A stretch of DNA of 64,000 bases from Bradyrhizobium diazoefficiens (GTDB taxonomy: Bacteria > Pseudomonadota > Alphaproteobacteria > Rhizobiales > Xanthobacteraceae). The DNA lies in contig NZ_JAFCJE010000008.1 of the NCBI RefSeq assembly GCF_018131185.1, positions 186,001 through 250,000 on the forward strand, given 5' to 3'. This document shows, one piece after another, positions 16,180 through 23,748 of this stretch. How positions within the stretch are numbered: the stretch's first letter is position 1; the number at the start of each line of letters is the position of its first letter. A model generated the notes under the pieces. It ran no database searches and had not been told where the DNA came from. It saw only the letters and a list, made by a program, of their open reading frames with translations. Position numbers and translations under genes: made by a program.

Positions 16180-17775
16180 TCAGCGTCTCCTGGTGCCGAA
16201 CACCGACGAGAACCGCGTCGCGCCGTGGGATGGCGCAGCCGGGCGCGGCGGGGGAGGTGGCGGCGCCGGCGGGGGCGGATCGCGCGGCGGTTCTCGCGTG
16301 ACCGTTGGCGGCAGCCGGTCATAGCTGGTGCGCTGCTGGACCGGCGCGGCTGGACGTGCGCGCGAAGAATCCGTCGGCGTTGGTGGGATCACCGCGCGGC
16401 TGCCGCCGCCCTCCTTGCGCGAGGAGGCGCGCCTGAACTCGTCGCGGATCTGCCATTTGGCTTTCTCAGCGGCGACCTGCACGCATTCGATAAGCGCGGT
16501 GTTCTTGGCCTCGCGCCGGTGTGCCTTCATGTCGCCGTCGCGATAGGCGTTGAGGATGCGAAACTCCATCGGGTCCATGCCGACGAGGTTCGCGAGCTTG
16601 TCCATCTGGCATTCGATGGCGAAGTCCATCGCCGTGACGCCGAAGCCGCGCATGGCGGTCGCGGGCGTGCGGTTGGTGAAGACGCAATAGACGTCGCCAT
16701 AGACGTTCGGGATGGTGTAGGGGCCCGGCAGATGCGCGGCGCACTTCACCGCGGCGTAGCTCGACAGCCGCGTATAGGCACCGCTGTCGAAATAGGCTCG
16801 GATCTTGCGCGCGACGATGCGGCCGTCACGCATCACGCCATCCTTGATGTAGATCCGTTCAGCGCCGCGCGGCGGGCCGTATTGCATTTCCTCTTCGCGC
16901 CCGAACACGTAGCGGACGGGGCGTCCCGTCAGCATGGCGCCGAGGATGGCGAGCGGCTCGGTCAAAGTGTCCACCTTGCCGCCGAAGCCGCCACCCACGG
17001 TGCCGCCGATGAAGTGGAAGGTGTTGGACGGCACGTTCAAGATCTTGGCGCAGGTGTCGACCGAGAAGAACAGCGCCTGCGTCGAGGTATAGACGACGTA
17101 GCGGCCATTGGTGTCAGGCGCGGCGATGGCGCCGTTGGTCTCGGTCGGCGCGTGCTCGATGGGCGACATCTGGTAGCGCTGCTCGAGCACGTGATCTGCG
17201 TTCGCCAGCGCCGCATCGGCGTCGCCGAACCGCAGGCGCTGGTGGTCGTAGACATCGTGATAGATGAAAGCGTTCTTCGGATAGGTCTCGTTGACCACGG
17301 GCGCACCGGGCTTGAGCGCGTCCTCGACGTCGAACACGGTCGGCAGCGGTTCGTAGTCGACCTTGACCTTCGCGATGGCCTCGAAGGCCTCGCGCTCGCT
17401 GTCGGCGACGATCGCGACGATAGGCTCGCCCTTGTAGCGGACCTTGTCGACCGCCAGCGACGGCTCGTCGTCCTTGCCGAAATTGATCAGGCTCAGAAGC
17501 GTGTTGAGATTGACCGGCACGTCCGCGCCGCGGATGATCCGGCGTACGCCGGCCGACCGCTCCGCCTCGGTGGTGTCGATGCGACGAATCCGTGCGTGGG
17601 CCTGTGTCGAGCGCACGACCTTCAGGTGCAGCATGCCCTGCAGCTTATGGTCGTTGAAGTAGCTCGACGTGCCCGTGACATGGCCGAGCATGTCCTGGCG
17701 TTGGGTGCCCTTGCCGATCTCCTTGAGGTTGTCGTCGCGCTCGTCGGCGAAGATGTCCTTGCGCAGTTCCAGCAT
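16180..17775 (-). CDS. Molybdenum hydroxylase large subunit, N-terminal half with proline-rich tail
   Basis: A 531-residue protein holding the Ald_Xan_dh a/b-hammerhead domain (about 20-145) and the first molybdopterin-binding domain (about 165-445). The glycine loop GGTVGGGFGGK is at 258-267 and AMRGFGVT at 374-381. The latter is the xanthine dehydrogenase-like form, not the AYRCSFR loop of form I CO dehydrogenase, so carbon monoxide is an unlikely substrate. From about residue 447 the sequence turns into a low-complexity Ser/Arg/Pro tail, with a run of prolines at 499-510, then stops, and the catalytic half starts one base later in another frame. The tail is unlike anything in the normal fold and might tether the halves. 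Confidence 0.85.
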   Translation of the reverse strand: MLELRKDIFADERDDNLKEIGKGTQRQDMLGHVTGTSSYFNDHKLQGMLHLKVVRSTQAHARIRRIDTTEAERSAGVRRIIRGADVPVNLNTLLSLINFGKDDEPSLAVDKVRYKGEPIVAIVADSEREAFEAIAKVKVDYEPLPTVFDVEDALKPGAPVVNETYPKNAFIYHDVYDHQRLRFGDADAALANADHVLEQRYQMSPIEHAPTETNGAIAAPDTNGRYVVYTSTQALFFSVDTCAKILNVPSNTFHFIGGTVGGGFGGKVDTLTEPLAILGAMLTGRPVRYVFGREEEMQYGPPRGAERIYIKDGVMRDGRIVARKIRAYFDSGAYTRLSSYAAVKCAAHLPGPYTIPNVYGDVYCVFTNRTPATAMRGFGVTAMDFAIECQMDKLANLVGMDPMEFRILNAYRDGDMKAHRREAKNTALIECVQVAAEKAKWQIRDEFRRASSRKEGGGSRAVIPPTPTDSSRARPAAPVQQRTSYDRLPPTVTREPPRDPPPPAPPPPPPRPAAPSHGATRFSSVFGTRRR

Positions 17776-17784
17776 GGTCTGACC

Positions 17785-18261
17785 TCAGGCGCTGACCCGG
17801 CCGCCGGCGGCAGCGAGGATGGCATTGATGATCGGCTCGTAGCCGGTGCAGCGGCAGATGTTGCCGGAAATGGCTTCGATCACCTCGTCGCGGCTGGGCG
17901 AGGGATTGCGGTCGAGCAGCGCCTTGGCGGCCATCAGCATCCCCGGGGTGCAATAGCCGCACTGGGCGGCAAAATTGTCGGCGAAGGCGCGCTGCAGCGG
18001 GTGCAGGTTCGGGCCCTGCTTCATGCCGTCGAGCGTGTCGATCGAACGGCCGGCGACCGTCTCGGCGAGCGTCAGGCAGGAGAGGTGCAGCTCGCCGTCA
18101 ACGAGCACGCTGCACGTGCCGCAGCCACCCTGGCCGCAGCCGAATTTCGGCGTCATGTCGCCGATCAGCTCGCGCAGCGCCACCAGCAGATTGGTGCCGC
18201 CGTCGACGAAGATCGCGACGTCGCGGCCGTTGTGACGAAATTGCAGGGGGATTTTGGCCAT
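17785..18261 (-). CDS. 2Fe-2S small subunit of molybdenum hydroxylase (CoxS-like)
   Basis: A 158-residue protein carrying two [2Fe-2S] clusters that pass electrons from molybdenum to FAD. The plant-ferredoxin-type cluster uses Cys42, 47, 50 and 62 (CGQGGCGTC...C), and the second uses Cys101, 104, 136 and 138 (CGYC and CRCTG). Length and motif spacing are normal. The ATG at 18261 begins MAKIPLQFRHNG, where homology starts; the frame continues upstream only as spurious translation. It sits 4 bp after the FAD subunit gene and 9 bp before the molybdopterin subunit. Confidence 0.95.
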   Translation of the reverse strand: MAKIPLQFRHNGRDVAIFVDGGTNLLVALRELIGDMTPKFGCGQGGCGTCSVLVDGELHLSCLTLAETVAGRSIDTLDGMKQGPNLHPLQRAFADNFAAQCGYCTPGMLMAAKALLDRNPSPSRDEVIEAISGNICRCTGYEPIINAILAAAGGRVSA

Positions 18262-18265
18262 GGCC

Positions 18266-19084
18266 CTATTCCTGTTCCGACAGCAAACGACGTAGATGCA
18301 CGCCGACGATCTCGCGGCGATACCAGGCGCTGCCGAGCGCGTTGTCGGATGGCGAGGTTCCTTCGGTGGCCGCGGATGCGGCCGTCGCGATGGTCGCGGC
18401 ATCCAGCGAGCGGCCCTCCAGCGCGCGCTCGGCGGCGCGGGCGCGGATCTGGGTCGGTGCCATCGATCCCAGCGCGATCCGGGCGCCCGCGATACGTCCG
18501 CCGCTGATCGGCAGATGGGCCGCGAGCGTGACGACCGAACCGCCCTTCGGCTTGATGCGCGCGATCTTGCGATAACGGAAGGCTTCGCTGTTGGCGGGAC
18601 GGGTGCAGGACACCGACAGCACCAATGTCCCGGCCTGTCGTTCGCGCGCCTGCAGGAACTCTTCGATCGGGACGTCGCGCGCGCCAAAGCCGCCGGCTAC
18701 AGTGACGGTAGCATCGAGCGCCAGCAGCGCGACGGTGAAATCGCCGTAGGGATTTGGCGCGAAGAGGTTGCCGCCGACCGTACCCATGTTGCGCACGGCG
18801 GGACCGCCGATCGAACGGGCGGGCGCGTGCAGGAAGGCGAGGTCGCGTTCGGCGAGGACGCGCGCGAAGGTGACGCCGGCGCCCAATGTGATGCGTGGGC
18901 CCGAGGCGTCGATCCTGGTCAGTGCCTGGTCCTGTGCGCGCACCACGGTCGAGATGGAAACATCCCCCTCGTTCAGCGCTCGCATCACCAGCGTGCCGCC
19001 GCCGAGATAGCGCGCGCTGCGGTCCGAGGACAGCGCGCCGGCCGCCTCGCTGGCGCTTGCAAAAGTCTTCACTGTCACAGCCAT
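18266..19084 (-). CDS. FAD-binding subunit of molybdenum hydroxylase (CoxM-like)
   Basis: A 272-residue protein of the CoxM/XDH FAD-binding family. The two FAD motifs are RYLGGGTLVMR (about 25-35) and IGGPAVRNMGTVGGN (92-106). The C-terminal CO_deh_flav_C domain follows from about residue 165. Gene order FAD, Fe-S, Mo is that of cox operons (M-S-L). The start at 19084 gives MAVTVKTFASASEA, a normal N-terminus; the longer frame to 19297 overlaps the SRPBCC gene. The subunit would deliver electrons to a quinone or other acceptor in the cytoplasm or at the membrane. Confidence 0.93.
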   Translation of the reverse strand: MAVTVKTFASASEAAGALSSDRSARYLGGGTLVMRALNEGDVSISTVVRAQDQALTRIDASGPRITLGAGVTFARVLAERDLAFLHAPARSIGGPAVRNMGTVGGNLFAPNPYGDFTVALLALDATVTVAGGFGARDVPIEEFLQARERQAGTLVLSVSCTRPANSEAFRYRKIARIKPKGGSVVTLAAHLPISGGRIAGARIALGSMAPTQIRARAAERALEGRSLDAATIATAASAATEGTSPSDNALGSAWYRREIVGVHLRRLLSEQE

Positions 19085-19086
19085 GA

Positions 19087-19530
19087 TTACGCGGCCTCCT
19101 TCAGGTGCCGGCGGATCGCCTCGAAGCCTGCCTGATAGATGTCTTCGGCGACCATATGGGTCATACGGTCCTTGTCCTCGGGCTTCGTGGTGAAACGGGA
19201 TTCCCAGTGCCAGAAAGTCCGGTCGCCGTCGGTGACCGGCAGCAGCCGGACATGAGCGACGTAGTTGAACATCGGCACCGGTGTATCGAGCAGGCAATAG
19301 CTGAAGGACTGTTCCAGGTCCGACAGCGCCAGCAATTGCTCGCGCAACTCGGAGCCGTCCGTCAGCTTGAACCGCCTGACGCAGCCGATCTTGTCGGACG
19401 ACTGCGCACGCTCGATCGAGGAGGTCGCGACCGCCGGATGCCAGCGATCATGCCCGTTGAAATCGCGCAGCACCGCCCACGTCGCGTCGGTCGGCGCGTC
19501 CAGGATCGTGCTCTTGACGATATGCGGCAC
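19087..19530 (-). CDS. SRPBCC (START-like) protein, second of a tandem pair
   Basis: A 147-residue SRPBCC-fold protein with a helix-grip ligand pocket. It begins with GTG at 19530, giving MPHIVKSTILDAP, and DFNGHDRWHPAV is the usual W-H-P motif of polyketide cyclase/CoxG-like members. It shares the pattern I-G-C-V-R-x-F-x-L and PVTDGD-x-TF with the gene just upstream, so the two arose by duplication. CoxG proteins in CO dehydrogenase clusters belong to the same superfamily and anchor or assist the enzyme; here they may bind substrate or membrane. Gap to the FAD subunit gene is 2 bp. Confidence 0.85.
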   Translation of the reverse strand: MPHIVKSTILDAPTDATWAVLRDFNGHDRWHPAVATSSIERAQSSDKIGCVRRFKLTDGSELREQLLALSDLEQSFSYCLLDTPVPMFNYVAHVRLLPVTDGDRTFWHWESRFTTKPEDKDRMTHMVAEDIYQAGFEAIRRHLKEAA

Positions 19531-19532
19531 CG

Positions 19533-19970
19533 CTAGCCTCCGAACACGCGCTTGAGCGCGTCGAACCCGCCCTGGAACACGCCGCCGCCGATATTGCTGA
19601 CGAGCTCGGTCTCCCGCTCCGGCGCGCAGTCGAACTCGGCGGTCCATTCCATGAAGGTCTGGTCGCCGTCGGTGACGGGGGTCAGCCGCAGGGTCGCGAC
19701 GTAGTTCTCGACGCCCATTGGCGATTCCAGGATCGAATAAGTGCAGAACATGTCGTAGTCGGAGAGGCCGAGCAGCTTCTCGCGGATTCGGTCGCCGTTG
19801 CGCAGGCGAAAATCGCGCACACACCCGATCTTGTCGGAGGGCTCGCCGCCCTCGATGCGGCTTTCGGCGATGGCCGGATGCCAGTTCGGCAGGCCATTGA
19901 AATCACGCACCCGCGCCCAGACGCGGTCGTTGCGGGCGTTGACGACGGTGGAGACGTAGACGCGAGCCAT
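19533..19970 (-). CDS. SRPBCC (START-like) protein, first of a tandem pair
   Basis: A 145-residue SRPBCC-fold protein (MARVYVSTVVNARND...), with DFNGLPNWHPAI near residues 24-35, SDKIGCVRDFRL in the middle and GGVFQGGFDALK at the C-terminal helix. It is a diverged paralogue of the next gene (2 bp downstream). Placement between a flotillin and a molybdenum hydroxylase is suggestive: a hydrophobic ligand pocket could carry a poorly soluble substrate between membrane and enzyme. This role is inference from fold and context only. Confidence 0.85.
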   Translation of the reverse strand: MARVYVSTVVNARNDRVWARVRDFNGLPNWHPAIAESRIEGGEPSDKIGCVRDFRLRNGDRIREKLLGLSDYDMFCTYSILESPMGVENYVATLRLTPVTDGDQTFMEWTAEFDCAPERETELVSNIGGGVFQGGFDALKRVFGG

Positions 19971-19979
19971 GGTGCGACC

Positions 19980-22886
19980 TCAGCTCTTCTTCTTCGGCCC
20001 GCGCTCGGCCGCCGCCTCGCCGCCCTCGGCCGCAGGCGGGGAGGCCGCCGGCTTGTCACCCCCACCGCCGCCGCCCTTGCGCGCGGACTCCTTGATGCCC
20101 TGCATGTCGCGCGCCTCGCGGATCAGGCCCGGCATCTTGGCGAGGCTGCCGCCCTCGACGCCGATATCCGCAAGGATGGAATCGATCAGCGGCGCCTGGA
20201 CGCGGTAGCGCAGGGCGGAATCGATCACCTCGTCGGTGGCGCTGCGGCCGCCATTGCCGCCATTCCCGTTGCCGTTGAGGCCATCGACCTGGAGGATGCG
20301 GATGCCCTCGATCTTCTCCATCGGCTTGACGCTTTCGCGCACGATGCCCTCGATCCGGTCGAGCAGCTTTCTGCGGAACAGCGAGTAGCGCGCCTGATCG
20401 GTCAGCACGTTTTCGGCCTCGTTGAGCATCCGCTGCGCCTCGGCCTCGACCGCCGCACGAACGCGCTCGGCTTCCGCTGCGATCCGGGTCTCCTCGGCTT
20501 GTTTCTCGGCGATCAGGATTTCCACTGTCTTGCGTCGCTTCGCGATCTCGTTCTCGCGCGCCGTGATGACGCGCTCGGTTGCTTCCGTCGCACGCATCCG
20601 CGCTTCCTCTGCCGAAGCCTTGGCCGCGGACTCTTCCAACGACTTCAGGTGGATCGCGATCGCCTTCTCCATCAGGACGGTCTCGACCTCCTTCTCGCGG
20701 TTGACTTCCAGCTTGCGCAGCTCGCGCTCGCGGCCGACGCGGGCTTCATCCAGGCCGCGGTCGGATGCGATGCGTGCGCGCTCGACCTCCTCGCGGGAGG
20801 CGATCTCGGCCTCCTGCAAGGATTGCACGCGGGCGACCTCGAGCTGCTCGATGGCGCGGCGGCGTTCGATGCGCGCGGCTTCCAGCGCCTGCTCGCGCGA
20901 GACATCGGTGGTCTCGACCTCCTTGCGCGCGACGATCTCGGCCTGCCGGACCTGGCGATCGGCATCGATGCGTTCGGATCGCTTGGTCGACAGCGCGATG
21001 ACGCGGTCCTCGTCGGCGATCTCGACCGCCTTCTTCTGCTCGATATTGAGCACCTCGCGCTTCTTGGAGGAATTGATGCGCTCGGCCTCCAGCGCCAGAT
21101 CGACGGTGATGCGCTGGCGCTCGATGGCGTCGCGCCGCTTCAGCTCGGCCGCCTCCAGCACGCCGGTGCGCTCGATTTCGAGCGCCTTGGTGTCGCGCTC
21201 GGCCTGGATGCGCTCTGCCGCAACCGTCTTCTCCTGGGCGATGCGGGCCGCCTCGATCGCTTCGCGCGAGGCGATATCGGCCTCCTCAATGGCACGGTTG
21301 CGGGCGATCTCCAGCGAACGCACGCGCTCTTCCTGGGCTATGCGGCTGGCCTCAGTGGTCTCGCGCGCGGAGATGCCGGCGACGTCGAGCGCCTGGTTGC
21401 GCTCGATCTCCAACTGCCGCGTGTTCTGTTCGGCGGCGATGCGCTCTGCGGCGAGCGTCCGCTCGCGGGCAATGCGGGCGGCTTCCACGGCGCGCTGGGC
21501 CTCGATCTCGGCCTCCTGAATGGTGCGCACCTGCTGGATCTCCAGCGCGCGGGTACGCTCATCCGAGGAGATGCGCTCGACATTGACGATCAGCGTCTGG
21601 GCGATGCGGGCCTTCTCGGTCGCCTCGCGGGCGGCGATCTCAGCCTCGTCCACGGCACGCGAGCGCTCGATCTCGCGGCGCCGCGTCTCCTCCTCGTTGG
21701 CGATACGGGCATCGGTGACGACGCGATCCTGCTGGATCCGCGCCTTCTCGATGGCTTCGCGGGCGGCGATCTCGGCTTCCTCGATCGTGCGCATGCGCTC
21801 GATCTCGCGCTGGCGCACCTCGCGCTCTGACGCAATCCGCGTAGTGTCGATCGAACGCTGGTTGGCGATCCTCGTCTTCTCGATCTCCTCCCGTGCCAGC
21901 AGCTCCTTCTCCTCGATGGTCCGGGTCCGCTCGATCTCCTTCTGGCGAGTTTCCCGCTCCGAGGCGATGCGGGCCTCGGCGATCGCCTGGTCATTGGCGA
22001 TGCGGGCGCGCTCGATGGTCTCGCGGGCGGAGATCTGGGCCTGTTCGGCCTCGGTCTCGCGCAACGCGCGTTCACGGGCGACTTCCGTGCGCTGAAGCGC
22101 GCGGCGCATCTCGATGTCGCGCTCCTGCTCCAGCCGTGCGGTCTCGCTCTCGCGCTCGATCTCGAGCGCCTGCCGCTCGGCCTCCAGATTGCGGGTGCGG
22201 ATCTTGATCATCGAGTCCTGCTCGATGTCGTTGCGCAGCTTCCGCCTGGCCTCGATGTCCTGCATCAGCTGGGTCAGGCCTTCGGCGTCGAACCGGTTCG
22301 ACGGGTTGAAGAATTCGAGGTCGGTCTGGTCGAGATCGGTGATGGCGACGGATTCCAGCTCGAGGCCGTTCTGGGCGAGGGCCTCGGCCGCTTCGGTCTT
22401 GACGCGCGCGACATAGTCGCCGCGCCGCTCGTGCATCTCTTCCATGGTCATTTCGGAAGCAACCGAGCGGATCGCGGAGATGAACTTGCCGGCGAGCAGC
22501 GCGTGCAACTGCCCGGGCTCCAGGGTGCGGCGGCCGAGCGTTGCCGCTGCGATCGAGACCGCTTCGCGGGTCGGCTGCACGCGGACATAGAAGTCGGCTT
22601 CGATGTCGACGCGCATGCGGTCACGGGTAATCACGGCATCCTGCTTCGAGCGTACGATGCCCATCGGCAGCACGTTCATGTTGACGGGCGTGTAATCGTG
22701 GATGAAGGGCAGCACGAACGCGCCGCCATTGATCACCACGCGTTCGCCGAGGAAGCCGGTTCGGACGAACGAGGTCTCCTTGGAGGAGCGGTGGTAGAGC
22801 CAGTTCACGATGTAGACGCCGACCACGATCACGACGATCGCGACGATCAGCCAGAGGATCAATTCACCGACCAGATTCCCCGACAT
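19980..22886 (-). CDS. Giant flotillin-family SPFH protein with 44-residue coiled-coil repeats
   Basis: A 968-residue protein, about twice the usual flotillin length. One N-terminal membrane helix (about residues 8-30) is followed by an SPFH/band 7 domain (about 40-215). Residues about 284-735 are tandem 44-residue repeats, each made of four 11-residue units of the type EIAAREAIEKA-RIA..., indicating a long hendecad coiled coil. After a further helical section comes a Gly/Asn-rich linker (about 852-862) and a basic C-terminus ending GPKKKS. Flotillins scaffold membrane microdomains. Presence inside a catabolic/transport operon, 25 bp after the PEP-hydrolase-like gene, suggests that it organises the importer or enzymes at the membrane (inference). 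Confidence 0.88.
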   Translation of the reverse strand: MSGNLVGELILWLIVAIVVIVVGVYIVNWLYHRSSKETSFVRTGFLGERVVINGGAFVLPFIHDYTPVNMNVLPMGIVRSKQDAVITRDRMRVDIEADFYVRVQPTREAVSIAAATLGRRTLEPGQLHALLAGKFISAIRSVASEMTMEEMHERRGDYVARVKTEAAEALAQNGLELESVAITDLDQTDLEFFNPSNRFDAEGLTQLMQDIEARRKLRNDIEQDSMIKIRTRNLEAERQALEIERESETARLEQERDIEMRRALQRTEVARERALRETEAEQAQISARETIERARIANDQAIAEARIASERETRQKEIERTRTIEEKELLAREEIEKTRIANQRSIDTTRIASEREVRQREIERMRTIEEAEIAAREAIEKARIQQDRVVTDARIANEEETRRREIERSRAVDEAEIAAREATEKARIAQTLIVNVERISSDERTRALEIQQVRTIQEAEIEAQRAVEAARIARERTLAAERIAAEQNTRQLEIERNQALDVAGISARETTEASRIAQEERVRSLEIARNRAIEEADIASREAIEAARIAQEKTVAAERIQAERDTKALEIERTGVLEAAELKRRDAIERQRITVDLALEAERINSSKKREVLNIEQKKAVEIADEDRVIALSTKRSERIDADRQVRQAEIVARKEVETTDVSREQALEAARIERRRAIEQLEVARVQSLQEAEIASREEVERARIASDRGLDEARVGRERELRKLEVNREKEVETVLMEKAIAIHLKSLEESAAKASAEEARMRATEATERVITARENEIAKRRKTVEILIAEKQAEETRIAAEAERVRAAVEAEAQRMLNEAENVLTDQARYSLFRRKLLDRIEGIVRESVKPMEKIEGIRILQVDGLNGNGNGGNGGRSATDEVIDSALRYRVQAPLIDSILADIGVEGGSLAKMPGLIREARDMQGIKESARKGGGGGGDKPAASPPAAEGGEAAAERGPKKKS
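20682..22037 (-). repeat. 44-residue (132-bp) tandem repeat within the flotillin gene
   Basis: Unit starts can be placed at residues 284, 328, 372, 416, 460, 504, 537, 581, 625 and 694, so spacing is exactly 44 except for one 33-residue unit (504-536, loss of one hendecad) and one irregular 69-residue stretch (625-693). Each unit is four 11-mers; recurring elements are [EQ]I-x-AREAIE, ARIA-x-ER and EIER-x-R-x-IEEA. The DNA copies have diverged, so the repeat is maintained at protein level. Confidence 0.85.
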
Positions 22887-22911
22887 CTTTCCCTCCCTCG
22901 TACCTTCGGCG

Positions 22912-23745
22912 TTACCGCGCGCCGATCGCCTTGAATTGACGCACCTGTTCCGTCAGCGCCCGCTCCACGGGCAGCCGCTCCATCGAGGAGGCGCCGTAGA
23001 AGCCGTGGCAATGGCGGGTGTTCTTCATGATGAAATCGGCGTCGGCGGGATCCGCGATCGGACCGCCATGCGCCAGCACCAGAATGTCCGGATTGACGCT
23101 GAGTGCGGCGGATGCCCAGGTGTCGATCTGCGCCGGACAGTCGTTCAGCTTTGGCGCGGTCTGAGCGCCGATCGAGCCGCCGGTCGTCAGCCCCATGTGG
23201 CAGACGATGATGTCGGCGCCGGCGATCGCCATCGCGGCGGCCTCCTTCTCGCTGAAGACGTAAGGCGTCGTCAGCATGTCCTTGTCATGCGCCTTGGCGA
23301 TCATGTCGATCTCCAGCGCGTAGGACATGCCGGTCTCTTCGAGATTGGCGCGGAAGGTGCCGTCGATCAGGCCGACGGTCGGAAAGTTCTGGACGCCGGC
23401 AAAGCCGAGCGCCTTCAACTGGTCGAGGAACACGTCCATGTCGCGGAACGGATCGGTGCCGTTCACGCCCGCGAGCACCGGCGTCCTGGTGACCACGGGC
23501 AGAACTTCGTTCGCCATTTCGAGCACGATGGCATTGGCATCTCCGTATGCCATCAGCCCCGCGAGCGAGCCGCGGCCGGCCATCCGATAACGGCCGGAAT
23601 TGTAGATGACGATGAGATCGACACCGCCGGCCTCCTCGCACTTGGCCGATAGCCCGGTGCCGGCGCCGCCGCCGACGATCGGCTCGCCGCGCCTCGCCAT
23701 CTCGCGAAACCGCCTCAGCAGTGCCGTGCGTTCAAACCTTGCCAT
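22912..23745 (-). CDS. PEP hydrolase-family TIM-barrel protein (Tm-1 C-terminal half homologue)
   Basis: A 277-residue predicted TIM barrel of the 'phosphoenolpyruvate hydrolase-like' family (COG5564 type). Family features are [20 protein letters not shown] at about 25-44, the following [16 protein letters not shown] near the middle and the [18 protein letters not shown] loop. Relatives resemble PEP mutase/isocitrate lyase barrels, but no physiological reaction is firmly known. In plants and fungi this domain is the C-terminal half of the Tm-1 protein, whose N-terminal half is the UPF0261 domain. Here the UPF0261 domain is encoded 3 bp upstream, fused to an ABC ATPase. That adjacency supports a joint function. 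Confidence 0.85.
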   Translation of the reverse strand: MARFERTALLRRFREMARRGEPIVGGGAGTGLSAKCEEAGGVDLIVIYNSGRYRMAGRGSLAGLMAYGDANAIVLEMANEVLPVVTRTPVLAGVNGTDPFRDMDVFLDQLKALGFAGVQNFPTVGLIDGTFRANLEETGMSYALEIDMIAKAHDKDMLTTPYVFSEKEAAAMAIAGADIIVCHMGLTTGGSIGAQTAPKLNDCPAQIDTWASAALSVNPDILVLAHGGPIADPADADFIMKNTRHCHGFYGASSMERLPVERALTEQVRQFKAIGAR

Positions 23746-23748
23746 CGG

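Noticed and set aside
13145-18261. Naming the operon a carbon monoxide dehydrogenase
   Set aside because: Although gene order M-S-L with MoxR and CoxE looks like cox, the large subunit lacks the AYRCSFR loop and is split; the substrate is more likely organic.
16141-18507. 788-codon open frame on the plus strand opposite the molybdenum hydroxylase genes
   Set aside because: Its translation is rich in Arg, Asp, Val and His without any domain, and it lies antisense to three well-supported subunit genes. Long antisense frames are expected in DNA of this base composition.
19878-21830. 650-codon plus-strand frame opposite the flotillin repeat region
   Set aside because: The apparent leucine/aspartate repeats simply mirror the 44-residue repeat of the sense gene.
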